From NCBI GenBank assembly GCA_024291935.2, contig CM044309.1, positions 1,798,001 to 1,862,000 on the forward strand: a stretch of DNA of 64,000 nucleotides, read 5' to 3'. The notes beneath the pieces are model-generated. The model did no database searches. It was not told the DNA's origin and saw only the letters and a list, made by a program, of their open reading frames with translations. Source of the stretch: Okapia johnstoni (lineage: Eukaryota; Chordata; Mammalia; Artiodactyla; Giraffidae). Of the stretch, positions 1 to 10,521 are shown one piece after another (within the stretch, counting starts at the first letter, position 1; every line of letters begins with the position of its first letter). The position numbers and the translations under genes are program-made.

Positions 1-1235
1 AACGGCCATCCTCTATTTGTTAACTATAAAGACATAACGAATTGCCCCCAAACTTACTGGCGTTAGTCAACAAGAGAGATTTATTGTCTTGGATAGTTTC
101 TGTGGACTGTGAGTTTGGAATTGACTTAGCTGGATGGTTCTGACTCAAAGTCTCTATGAGGTTACAATCAAGATGCCTGGATCTGTTCTTAGAACTACTT
201 GTATGTATTCACATCATAGAAGCTGGCTTCCCCCAGAGCAAATGATTCCAAAGAGAACAAGACATAAGCTGTGATATCTTTTATCATCTAACCTTAGATA
301 TCACCCATCGTTTTTTCGATAGCATTCTGTAGGTTAAACAGGCCAGTGCTATTTAATATGGACACACACTACAACCAGAATGGGTACTAGGAGACAGGGA
401 TTACTGGGGCCATTTTGGGGGTTGGCTAGTAAATATCTACAGACACTTTACATTTGACAAAAGCTTTCCCATTTACTAAGCCATTCTCTCATCTACTTTA
501 AATCTCTTATGTTAGAATGAGGCAACTGTATCACCCAAAATTAGTCAATTCATTATTATTCTTAAGAGTCAAGAAATACATTCTCAGTAAACTCTAGAAA
601 TATGCAATGAGCCAAAGAATGATGTTAAAATGTGCATCTATTCTATTTTTCTTAGCTGTTTTCAAACCTCCTACTATAAAATTCTGTGCATATTTCGATG
701 TCATCTAGAATCTGAAGCATCTTTATCAATCTGAGATTTGTCTAGTAAAAGCACGAGCTTTTCATAAGAATGAAACAACCTCAGTTAACATCAGTAAATC
801 CCTTTAGCTTAAGTGCAAGGAGTCAATCACAGAAAAATCACAAAGCATAAAGTAACCCGTAAAATAAGCCTGCCAGCCGGATCTCCCTGGAAAACCAGCA
901 GTGAGTGCGGAAGAGGCTTTCCGAAAGCACGCACAACCTCTCCGGGCAAAAGAAAAGCCAAACACAAATCACAGTGCATGTTTACGCTAGAACGGCTATT
1001 ACCTTAAGAAAATTCAAAGCAATTTTCCACAAAAATAAGGTCATCACATCCCACAGTAAGAGCAATCACTGAATTGAGGCCAACCTTACTGACGTAAACA
1101 GTGGCAATGGAGGCTGGGGGTGGGAGGGGGAACCAGACCTTGAACATCTGAGCGCACTATGCGATTAAAACGTGCATTTTCTGTGATTTCGGCTTCTGTT
1201 TCTTTTACATTTTACCTGGATTTCCTTTTTTAACT
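1..1235. other. Single-copy AT-rich stretch, no gene seen
   Basis: No frame longer than 64 codons and no recognised repeat. The only open frame (813-1007) is basic and low in complexity and resembles no family I know. A weak MIR-like flavour around 450-550 is too decayed to call. Confidence 0.6.
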
Positions 1236-1261
1236 GCTTTTTTGTTTGTTTGTTTGTTTGC
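1236..1261. repeat. (TTTG)n short tandem repeat
   Basis: A T-run leads into four to five TTTG units. It could be the decayed A-tail of an antisense retroposon, but no body is recognisable beside it. Confidence 0.75.
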
Positions 1262-1479
1262 ATTTTTAGTGGGAGTCCCTGTGTCCTCTTGTGTTTGAGG
1301 ACAGTTAGCTAGGTGGTAATAGTGACCCCCTTTCAGTAATCCATAGTAGTAAATTATTCAGAATGGGGGAAGTTACTCTTTACAAATTACCAGGTTTACC
1401 CAGTTCTGAGCATTTTGTGTTTGAAGACATATTCTATCATGGATGGAGAAAGGGAGAAAGGACCTCTCACTGTTCTTCT

Positions 1480-1720
1480 CCTTCTGTGTACCTGGCATTG
1501 TATCAATACCAAGCAGTCTACTTCTGTTATCTCATTTAATCTCCACAACAAATTGACAAAGGATAACCTGGGTGCGAAGTGTCTGAGGAAGCTGGAGACG
1601 AGTAGTAGCTGTTGCTTGTGGTTAGCAGCTAAGGGCAGAGGCAGAATCTCCTCTGATTGCCGAGCTCTCTGCTGCTCCTGCTGTCAGGGAAAAGAAAGGC
1701 TTTGCAAACCTTCCATTGTA
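1480..1720 (+). repeat. MIR-like ancient SINE remnant
   Basis: The phrase ttatctcatttaatctccac near 1528 matches the conserved MIR core, and the following 150 bases keep a weak resemblance to the rest of MIR. Heavily decayed. The 107-codon open frame across it (1415-1738) is not a gene. Confidence 0.4.
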
Positions 1721-1996
1721 ATATCAATTAAAGACTGAAATAAGGCAGACGGATGAGTTCACTGGGAACCATAGATTTCGGAGAGAGGCAGAGAACTAGA
1801 AAATGGTGACCAAATAGTAGCACATTACTTTACAAATGAACAAAACTTGAAGTTTCTAAATAATTCTGTTTTCAAACAGCAATAAAGATGTCTCTTAAAC
1901 AAAAGAATTGTATTCTCAGTGACAAATAGGTATAATGGCAGATCCTAACTCAATTGAGTGTTGTGTTATTCACTCTTCTATGAACGTTGTCACACT

Positions 1997-2207
1997 AGTT
2001 GTGTGTGTATGTACTCAGTTGTGTTTGATTCTTTTGAGACCCTATGGATCGCAGCCTGCCAGGCTCCTCCATCCATGGAATTCTCTAGGCAGGAATACTG
2101 GAGTGGGTTGCCATTTCCTTCTCCAGGGGATCTTTCTAACCCAGGGATTGAACCTATGTCTCCTGCACTCACAGGATTATTTACCACTGCACCACCTGGG
2201 AAGCCCC
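1997..2207 (-). mobile_element. Bov-tA SINE, near full length
   Basis: On the + strand the element reads from the Bov-A tail (cagttgtgtttgattctttt) to the tRNA-like head (caccacctgggaagcccc), so the SINE lies on the minus strand. Bov-tA has a tRNA-Glu-derived head with pol III boxes joined to a Bov-A body and is mobilised in trans by BovB. It is flanked by tgtcacact at 1988-1996 and 2208-2216, a target-site duplication (TSD). Open frames on both strands here are SINE readings. Confidence 0.92.
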
Positions 2208-2416
2208 TGTCACACTGTTTAGTTTGGCATAATTGCACTAATACTGTTTGACCAGAATTCCTTTGCATTAGGACAGATTGCAGTCAGATTTGTGTTTAAT
2301 TCTGCACCAATTTCTACTGGGCTGATGACCAGGCATGACTCCTGTCTCTCATTAAACATCCCTTCAAAGGTAGCCTTAACAACTTCTTTAGGTAATTAAC
2401 TAATGCTCACCATATT

Positions 2417-2616
2417 GGCTTCCCAGGTGACTCAGTGGTAAAGAATCTGCCTGCCAGTGCAGGAGACGTGAGTTCAATCCCTGGGTCAGGAAGAGACTCT
2501 GGAAGAGGAAGTGGCTACCCACTCCAGTATTCTTGCCTAGAGAACTCCATGGACAGAGGAGCCTGGTGGGCTGCGGTCCGTGGGGCCATAAAGAGTCGGA
2601 CAGGACTGAGGAGGCA
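2417..2616 (+). mobile_element. Bov-tA SINE
   Basis: Starts with ggcttcccaggtgactcagt, carries the B-box-like gttcaatccctggg and runs through the Bov-A body to aagagtcggacaggactgag. Opposite in orientation to the SINE 200 bp upstream, so the pair could form a hairpin in a transcript. Confidence 0.92.
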
Positions 2617-3287
2617 GAGAACATCACCACACTAGTGTTTACCGAACACTGAAATGGTGGCTGTCTTAATTTCCCGGGGCAGCATGGCTAAGGGGGAGAC
2701 CGGCGTTTACAGACTACTGTTTACAAACATACTATCGTTCTCCTAGTCCGATACCTTACTTTAGTGAAAGAACTGTATTAACACAAACACTGCTAGCTAG
2801 CCAGGCCTTGCTCTAGAATCTGATAACCTCCTTCAGCTTCTTGCTCTAATGTGTTTTGATGGTCCTGCCGTCATGAAAGGTTTTTTTGTTCTGTTTTGTT
2901 TTAAGGTACTCAAGTCCTCCTAAGCTCTTTTCAATCTTTGTTTGCTTTCTAGTGGTCAAGCCCCATATATTTTATCCCCCAGTCTAAGTGATTCACTGTT
3001 CAATTAACATTTCTTGGCTTCTATAAATTGTTCCTCTATTAAGGTTGGTGCGGGGTAATTGGTTTACCCTGAGCAGCTCCCGCCCGTCGCGTGACCACAG
3101 AGGCTCTCTGTCTGAGACGCGGTGCTGCTCTTGATGCTGTGTGCGTTCCACATGCAGCTGTCCTTCAAATGAACTGCTACCGAGGTCTGAGGAGAGGTTA
3201 AACGCTCATTTAAGGAAGTCCAGGGTGATTAGCACAGAGTTTTCAGTCCTTCTCAAACTCATTGCTGTATGACTCTTCATGAATTTA
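2617..3287. other. Single-copy stretch, nothing recognised
   Basis: No gene or repeat identified. It has a T-rich run near 2881-2903 and a small CpG-containing patch at 3080-3125, too short to be an island. Confidence 0.55.
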
Positions 3288-3422
3288 TGTGACTCTCTGT
3301 TACACAGAATCTGTTCATGGAGTTTTCCAGGCAAGAATACCGGAGTGGGTTGCCATTCCCTTTCAAGGACTGAACCTGGGTCTCCTGCATTGCAGGCAGA
3401 TTCTTTCCTGCCTGGGGAAGCC
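3288..3422 (-). mobile_element. Bov-tA SINE fragment
   Basis: Keeps the middle and head (ggcaagaataccggagtggg to gattctttcctgcctgggga) but has lost much of the Bov-A tail and part of the centre. The overlapping 150-codon minus-strand frame (3206-3658) is an accidental reading through this SINE and its flanks. Confidence 0.8.
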
Positions 3423-3779
3423 AGGCAGGGGAGTCCGTCAGATGGAATCCAGACACCTTTACCAGCATCATGGTGGACCACTGCTGCACATCTTGCAGAT
3501 TCTTCTGTCTGGTAACTTTTACAACATTTCAGAATATCAGCATGAAAGCACTGATCCAGGGTTGAAGGAAGGAGGCAAAACCTGGCAGAAGTCTTTTGGT
3601 GCCCCTGTAGTATGAGTGTGTGTAAACTCAAGCATAATCTTGACAAAGGAACATGCAAACAGAATGGGGAAAGCCTACCTTCCTGTGAGGATCGTCAGAA
3701 AGAGAGTCATCCACTAACTGGGGAGTGGAGCTTAATGAAGTGGGGGAATCAGACAAAGTCAGGCTTTGTTTCTGTCTAG
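3423..3779. other. Single-copy stretch, nothing recognised
   Basis: No gene or repeat identified between a SINE fragment and a DNA transposon remnant. Confidence 0.5.
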
Positions 3780-4145
3780 TCTGGTGCTTCTCAGCTTTTG
3801 TTAAGTATGTTATAAATTACCTGGTGCCTGCATGCTAAGTCACTTCAGTCTTGTCCGACTCTTTGCGACCTTATGGACTGCAGCCCTCCAGGCTCCTCTG
3901 TCCATGGGATTCTCCAGGCAAGAGACTGGAGTGGGTTGCCATGCCCTCCTCCAGGGGATGTTCCCAACCCAGGGATCAAACATCTTTCTCTTACGTCTCT
4001 TACATCGGAAGGTGGGTTCTTTATCACTAGTGCCACCTGGGAGGCCCGAATCACCTGGGGGCCTTGTTAGAGGACCGTTTCCACCTCGGTAGTCCTGGGG
4101 TAGGAGCTGAGGTTCAGAATTTCCTGTAAGTCCCTAGGCGATATT
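3780..4145 (+). mobile_element. MER5-type hAT (Charlie) remnant split by a SINE
   Basis: The left part (ctggtgcttctcagcttttg to aattacctgg) and the right part (aatcacctgggggccttgtt to about 4145) together follow the MER5A layout, a non-autonomous hAT element older than the ruminants. The middle is occupied by a Bov-tA. No transposase is encoded. The family call is by eye. Confidence 0.6.
3825..4048 (-). mobile_element. Bov-tA SINE inserted in a MER5-type element
   Basis: Complete minus-strand element. The flanks aattacctgg (3815-3824) and aatcacctgg (4049-4058) are a 10-bp TSD with one mismatch, and both lie inside the older element. This fixes the order: MER5 first, SINE later. Confidence 0.92.
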
Positions 4146-4768
4146 GACTTCGGCCTTGGGGTAGAAAGGACTTGGTTAACTAGCTCTGGAAAAGCTCCGT
4201 GTCCTTTTTCCTTTTGCTTTTGCTTTGTTTGTTTTGTCTTCCATTTACGAAGTAAAATGGCTGCACTCAGTAGCGTGCAAGCGACCTGAAGTGCGTAAGC
4301 CCTCGGTACCCCTGCTGAGACGTACTCAACTACATCTCTTGGTGAGTTTGTCATAAATTTACTTAAGAAGAGAATTTAGTTCCCTACTTTTCATGGCCTG
4401 ATGCAACTAGAATCAAAGTTAAGGAAATATCTGAGGTCAGTTAAAGATTCTTTTTAAAAAATTTTAATGTTTTTACTAATTTTGTTTTATGTATTCTCTA
4501 TCGTCTCACCAACTCAGTTTTTGTGAGGGAGAGTTGGATTATTTCAAAGTAAATGTGAAACATAATATAACTGTGACTATTACCACAGAGTTATTTTAAT
4601 ACATTTACGTCAACATTAAAAATCTTCTAAAAAGAGTGTTGCTTTTTCAGGATAGCACTTTATTTGCATGTTTAATTCTGAAACATTGCATAAATCCAGT
4701 GATGTGCTGGTGGATGTTTGACAAGTGGCCCTCTAAAAACAACAAAGATGCTTGTGCTTGCAAATCCG
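4146..4768. other. Single-copy stretch, nothing recognised
   Basis: Holds a T-rich run (4200-4240), a short CpG-bearing patch (4260-4325) and then AT-rich sequence. The 95-codon minus-strand frame at 4067-4354 has no recognisable domain. Confidence 0.5.
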
Positions 4769-4936
4769 CGGACTGTAGCCCACCCGGCTCCTCTATTCAT
4801 GAAATTCTCCAGGCAAGAATACTGGAGTGGGTTGCCATTTCCTCCTCCAAGGGATGTTTCCAATCCAGGAATTGAACCCATGTTTCTCGTGGCTTCTGCA
4901 TTGCAGACAGAGTCTGTACTGCTGAGCCCCCAAGGA
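4769..4936 (-). mobile_element. Bov-tA SINE, lacking its 3' end
   Basis: Begins at gactgtagcccacccggctc, so the roughly 45 bases that normally form the end of the Bov-A body are missing. The head side is degraded (ctgctgagcccccaagg). Confidence 0.82.
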
Positions 4937-6548
4937 ACAAAGCAAAATAAAAACCACTATTTTTTTGTGTTTATCATTTCTCTGGTGTAAATATTTCCAC
5001 TATGGCCAGTTTCCAGCCAGCAACTTGGCATTATTGAATGTGGATTTGAAAAGGATGCTTACCACAGGTCCCTTGGGCCAAAATAAGCCAACTCCAGCTC
5101 ACTGTTGTATAAACCTCCGTATGCAAATGCATGATTTGGGCCCATAAATGTACATTTAACTCTGCAACTCAAATATCAAAGTCTTGTGTCATTTGCAACG
5201 TAAAATGGATAACTTATCTCTGTAAATAATTTATGCCAGCAAATTACCAAAATATTTCTGTCAATTGCCTGCATGGGAGGTGTAGAATATGCTGCTAGGA
5301 GTCATTATTTCTTAATTAAATTAAACAATATCATACATCTCTATCATGGCACCTTGTGCCAATGGGCACTCAATAAAATTGAAATATTGCAATATGCAAA
5401 TGAAGTTATAATTATGAAAAAAATATTCTCTTTCACATATAATCAAGGCAGGGAATTGAGTATTTTATTTAAAATAACATTCTTAAGTTATAGAGGTGAT
5501 TTATATTCAAAACCTAAAATGCCTGGGGCTGCTCTGTTTGCAGGCATGTGAGTCATCTAAAATCTAGAGATGGAAATCCAGGGGTATGATGTTAAATAAT
5601 GCATGAGTGATATAATTTTATTGTGTATCTCATTAGTAAAATGCTGCAGGAGACAGTAATGTTAAAAAATAAATAAATCTTTTTTTTAGTCACCATTTTT
5701 TGGCATCATCACATTTAAAGAGGCAATTTTCAGACAACCTGATGGGAAATCATATGAAGTTATAATGCAGTACAGACAGTTGTTATTCTGTGGATTAAAA
5801 GGAAAATCATGAATCTCATTTTTAATTCAAGCTTCTGTTTCTTTCTTTCTCTTTATTTCCCCTCTTTTTAATCTTCTGCAACAAACAATTTCAAAGCTCC
5901 TCCACCTAATAAAATGTAAATTATCTCTTGGGTTGAAAGTTATTAGAGCAGTTTTATTAGCTCTTGCACTGTACAGCATTCGGTAAGGAGCAGGGTTATA
6001 TAAATAATCATCTTTTCCCTTATCTCCTGACTTCCATCTATAATTAATGGTCTGTATCACCTTCTTTTACAGACAGCCATTTCTTCATAAACAAATATGT
6101 GAACTGGTGCAAATGTGGCTGAGTGCCCTAAAAAAGCAGCATATCAATTTGCTGCATTTTAAAGCTTACAATTTCATGCCCAACACTTGGCATTGTAACC
6201 ATGGTATCTGCAGTTAGATGCCGGATCCAGAAACATCAAATAGAAGGATTATTTCCTGGGTCTATTATATACAGTCAAGAATCTAAAAGGGACAGATTGT
6301 GAGAGCATGTTTGTATAGTAAAGATACTCATTATCTTTTTAAAAATACTCACTTTAGGAAATCTGTTATTTGAAAATAACTTCAAGGGTGTTTGTTTGCC
6401 TTACATACGATCTTTGGTTTTCACAGTTTCTTTTCAAATAAAAATATATTAGCTGGATTTTCCCATGTTCCTTTATTAAGAAAGTCGTACTGTGAGGAGT
6501 AACTGAGCTGTGGCTTTCCAATTTGGAAGTTTTTATATAAAACACATC
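4937..6548. other. SINE-free AT-rich block, candidate conserved non-coding DNA
   Basis: About 1.6 kb with no recognised transposon in a window where SINEs average about one per 2.4 kb. The core, 5090-6330, holds two perfect octamers ATGCAAAT (5121-5128 and 5394-5401) and many TAATTA/ATTAAT homeodomain-type cores. No credible coding frame. The regulatory reading is inference from composition and repeat exclusion only. Confidence 0.4.
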
Positions 6549-6602
6549 CATGCGCTCACGCACACACACGCGCACACACATGCTCACACACACACACACA
6601 CT
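6549..6602. repeat. Interrupted (CA)n microsatellite
   Basis: CA repeats broken by CG and TG variants, ending in a cleaner run at 6585-6601. Open minus-strand frame 6366-6653 runs through it and is not a gene. Confidence 0.95.
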
Positions 6603-6644
6603 CGAAATGTAAATGTAGAATTTTAAAAATGATGTAACCTTATT

Positions 6645-6869
6645 CAGCTGCATGCTAAGTCACTTCAGTTGTGTCCAGCTCTGTGTGACCCCATGGACTG
6701 TAGCCCGCCAGGCTCCTCTGTCCGTGGGATTCTCCAGGCAAGAATAGTGGAGTGGGTTGTCATGCCCTCCTCCAGGTGATCTTCCTGACCCAGGGATCGA
6801 ACCCACGTCTCTTACGTCTTCTGCATTGGTAGGCGTGTTCTTTACCACTGGAGTCACCTGGGAAGCCCC
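6645..6869 (-). mobile_element. Bov-tA SINE, near full length
   Basis: Runs from gctgcatgctaagtcacttc to cacctgggaagcccc. The centre carries the catgccctcctccagg variant seen also in the copies at 3.8 and 14.5 kb, suggesting the same subfamily. Confidence 0.93.
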
Positions 6870-7339
6870 AGATTCCAAAGCATTAAAAAAACAAAATCCT
6901 GGTGTGTTGATTAGACTCTGGTGGAGTCTATTTTTATTTTTAATTTTTCCTGCTCAGCATCTGTTTCTCCTTTCTAACAACTTTCCAATCTACCTTTAGG
7001 AATATTTTCCACTGATTGATGTTATGTTGGAGAAATTCATCCAGAATCAACAGAAATGAAAACTCACTCAGCTGAATGTCTTCTTTGAGCTGCCCTCCGT
7101 TCCTCTCAGCGTTAAATCTGTGTGATGGGCAGTAGCATGATCTGACCTTGAGCAGCGGGACGTTCTCTCTCAGGGATTACGGATCTGACTTTACACGAAA
7201 GGCTGAAGCGGAGACCAAGTTTGTGATCGTTGTCAGCGTTCTTTCGTTTCTTGTGCTTTTCTGGTTAAAGCTTGAGCCTTAATTTTTACAATAATAAAAA
7301 AACTCACCAATGGGCTCAACTAACCCAGGTGAAATTTAC
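6870..7339. other. Single-copy stretch, nothing recognised
   Basis: No gene or repeat identified. A modestly GC-richer patch lies at 7090-7230. Confidence 0.5.
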
Positions 7340-7430
7340 TCAAACAAGAATTTTTTTAAAATTTGTATTATTGAAGTATAGTTGATTCACAGTATTGCAT
7401 CAATTTCTTCTGTACAGCAAAGTGGTTCAG

Positions 7431-7431
<1 letters not shown>

Positions 7432-7462
<31 letters not shown>
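7432..7462. repeat. (TA)n microsatellite within L1
   Basis: An uninterrupted TA run of about 15 units, an expansion of the short tatata stretch usual at this point in related L1 3' regions. Likely polymorphic. Confidence 0.95.
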
Positions 7463-7465
<3 letters not shown>

Positions 7466-7652
7466 TATTCTTTTCCATTATGGTTTATTACAGGCTATTG
7501 AGTATACTTCTCCATGCTATAGAGTAGGTCCTTGTTTATCCAGTCTATATATAATAGTTTCCATGTGCTAATCCCAAACTCTCAGTTCATCCCCTTCAGC
7601 CTCCTCTCCTTGGTAACCACAAGTCTGTTCCCTATGTCTGTTTCTGTTTTGT

Positions 7653-7946
7653 GGAAGTGAAAGTCCCTCAGTCGTGTCCGAGTCTTTGCGACCCCATGAA
7701 CTATACAGTCCATGGAATTATCCAGACCAGAATCCTGGAGTGGGTGGCCTTTCCCTCCTCCAGGGGATTGTCCCCACCCAGGGATCGAACCCAGGTCTCC
7801 TGCATGCAGGTGGATTCCTTACCAGCTGAGCCACAAGGGAAGCCCAGGAATATTGGAGAGGGTAGCCTGTCCCTTCTCCAGTGGATCTTCCTGGCCCAGG
7901 AATCAGACCAGGGTCTCCTGCATTGGAGACAGATTCTTTACCAAAG
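7653..7946 (-). mobile_element. Bov-A2 dimeric SINE
   Basis: Two Bov-A units in tandem. The first runs from gtgaaagtccctcagtcgtg to cacaagggaagccc, the second from aggaatattggagagggtag to gattctttacc. It carries the diagnostic actatacagtccatggaatt segment rather than the Bov-tA version. Inserted in an L1 end that resumes at catttgtgtc. Confidence 0.93.
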
Positions 7947-8104
7947 TCCATTTGTGTCATATTTTAGATTCCACACATAAGTGATATCATATGGTATTTG
8001 TCTTCCTCTTTCTGACTTACTTCACTTAGTATGATAATCTCTAGGTCTGTCTGTGTTGCTGCAAATGGCATTATTTCATCTTTTCTGTGGATTAGTAGTA
8101 TTCT

Positions 8105-9925
8105 CAAGAAGGAATTTAACTATTTCCTTACAAAGCAGAAAAATCTGCTTTGCTATTTAAAATAATTCCCACTGTTACTTTTTTCCCCATCTGTCTATTT
8201 AATATTATAAATAAGTATTATAATAGAAAAGATGGTTTATTTATGTCCTGGATCATAAGTCTATGGTACCGCCGTCTGGTGAAAATATTGGTCTGGAGGC
8301 TCTTTAAGAAGTAAAACAGCCTGGAACCACTTACCCCAGGATGCTCTGGGACTGCGTAGGGTCAGAGGCTGGGCTGGGACGGCTGCGTCAAGCCAGACTC
8401 ACTGCCAGGAGCTGGTTGACGGACACACTCACCGGCCGCGCTCTCAGAAACCCCATAGGAACCATCTGATTCGGGATGAGAATGGCACATATTCTCTAAT
8501 AGAGTCAATACATTAACAATAAAGACAAAGCCTTTTTGTTTTCCTTTGGTTTGGTTTCCCGAAAAATGGCTGAAAGCTCTGAATTCCACACTATTTTTGG
8601 TTCAAACTAAGGGCAAAACATATTCTTGTTTCACCTCCAATAAGTCACTTATCCTGGACCTTATTTTTCTTTCCCTACAATAAAATCCAGGCTAATTATA
8701 TAACAGTGTGTTTAGCCTATGAGTTAAAGTGCTTTACATTTTCTAGTTAAAATGAAATATGTAGCATAATTAAACAATAATATAATGATGATTAATCCTT
8801 TTTTCACAATTTAATTATGCAATGTGTATGATTAATCATTGTAATTTAAAGGGTATAATAAGCAAGTAGAATAATTATGTATAATGGAATGTAAGGTGTA
8901 GGTTAAAAGGTATGTATTAAAATTACTCATAAGTATCTTGGAAAAGTTATTAAATGACATTACTGAAGATACCTTTAATGCAATTAGTCTCGGGGTTTTA
9001 TATGTAAAAGGCAGACATTCCCTCCCCCAGCACGAGGCGAGGGAACTTCATCTTGCTTTCTCTGTCATCTTTCTCCAGCTGAGTGTATATTGTTTAAGAG
9101 CTCTGCACTTTTTATTCAAGTCTTCTAAAAAGGGAACAGAGAGAGACTTGAGATTTTTGGAAGGACAGACGGGGCCAACTCTCCTGGTAGAATCCTTAAT
9201 GCTAGTCTTAATTTGAACAAACTATTTAAATATAGACAGCTTCCATCACACCAGCACCTAATCTTTAATGGCCTGGTTTATCCACACAATGTCAAGGAAA
9301 GGTTAGAGTTTTCAAAAATTCATTTTAGCAAAAGGAAAGTGTTCCACGAGAGGATGTGATCCAATATTCTCTGTGGTTCCTGCTGCTTCACATCGAGAGG
9401 CGGTTATTAACACTCTCCTCTGGCGTAGTACTTAGGAAAAAGATATCTGTTTATTTATTAATTTAATTATTCATTTAGAAAATACATGGATTGTGTCCAT
9501 GTTTTATATACACATTCAGTGGATGAAATCTACAACGACAAAATGTGCATATTGCAATCCAGTGCCTTCCCTAGGAAGGAAGATGAGTTCCCAGTGTGCC
9601 AAGGTGAAACTTGTGCTGCAAATAAGGGTTATATTTTCAGTAGAATTTACCAGAAAAAACGCAAATTATTTATAATATAATGAGCCTAACTCACTGAATT
9701 GTCTACTTTGAAATTTTTTTGAGCCTATTTCAGGAAATTAACTGACATTTAGTAACATTTTTTCAACAGGAAAGACATAGTCAATTCCTGACAAATAGCT
9801 AAAATTTTAATGTCGTGAAACAACTTAGTGGTAAGTTAGGGCCTAGCTCTTTGAAAAATATACCACAAAGGCCATTATGTCTTGGCAGGAATAATCAGAT
9901 GTAAGTTGCTTTTCTTGCTTTAAGA
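8105..9925. other. Single-copy AT-rich stretch with a candidate regulatory block
   Basis: No gene or transposon recognised in 1.8 kb. The part at 8690-9240 is rich in TAAT cores, with gattaatcc at 8790-8798 and the perfect palindrome atgattaatcat at 8828-8839. No supported coding frame (the 92-codon frame at 8938-9216 has no domain). Confidence 0.45.
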
Positions 9926-10150
9926 GCAGCGAATCCGCGACACTTAACACCGAGCACAGCGCTTCGCGGAATAACTGAACAAGAGAAAAGAGATCCGAAA
10001 GGCGAGTATCATTTGTAACGAAAGGCGAGTGTCACTTGTGACGCCTGCAGGGAATTACTCCTCAACCCGACACTTGTGAAGAACTCCCGGCAACAACAGC
10101 GGAAACAAAGCGCGTCTCCAGAAGGCACGTAAGCAATCCGAGGGGACAGG
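9926..10150. promoter_or_regulatory. CpG-dense pocket (possible small CpG island or LTR piece)
   Basis: I count about 18 CpG dinucleotides in roughly 220 bases at near 50% GC, at or above random expectation, while flanking DNA is AT-rich and CpG-poor. A TATA-like tgtataaaaggag lies 180 bp downstream. It may be a small unmethylated promoter or enhancer, or part of a retroviral-type LTR; the sequence alone does not decide. Confidence 0.4.
9996..10041. repeat. 23-bp tandem duplication
   Basis: Two head-to-tail units (9996-10018, 10019-10041) share cgaaaggcgagt and then differ at three positions, all transitions. Confidence 0.95.
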
Positions 10151-10521
10151 ACCCAAGCTGAGTCTTGCTGTTAAGAGTTGTGTTAAAGCGAAGCGCCAGG
10201 CAGTGCAGCAGAGCTGAGAATGCTGGGTCAGAACTGCAGACAAGGCATTGCTCAAGAGATGGTAGTGTCGCTCCTTGGAGGAGTGGGCATTGCCAGTGAG
10301 AAGGAGAGGAAAGGAAAAAGGAACTGTGTATAAAAGGAGTGAAAAAAAGCAGACACAGTCCAAGCAGATTCCACTGTACAAGAGACAACTGCGCTGAACA
10401 CCAGAGAGTGTTTTGGTCTCTCCTCCTATTTCTGCTCACTGTGCTATCAGGATAATATTTTAATTCAAGTAGACTAGTTTATGAAACCATTCTCTTTGTT
10501 TGACAAGGGCCAATGTAGTCA
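10151..10521. other. Single-copy stretch with a TATA-like box
   Basis: Continues from the CpG pocket. The TATA-like tataaaag near 10329-10336 sits in gtgtataaaaggagtg. Two overlapping minus-strand frames (108 and 125 codons) lack domains and have biased composition, so I do not call a gene. Confidence 0.4.

Larger units (their letters stand above)
7340..8104 (-). mobile_element. L1 3' end (antisense), split by a Bov-A2 SINE
   Basis: Left part 7340-7652 (attattgaagtatagttgat, then cagcaaagtggttcag and ccacaagtctgttccctatg) and right part 7947-8104 (catttgtgtcatattttaga to ggcattatttcat) are consecutive pieces of an artiodactyl L1 3' region read backwards. Truncated before ORF2 coding sequence of any length. 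Confidence 0.82.

Noticed and set aside
10055..10439. Overlapping minus-strand frames of 108 and 125 codons near the CpG pocket
   Set aside because: Two frames open over the same DNA, no domain, low-complexity Leu/Ser-rich peptides. Composition explains them.
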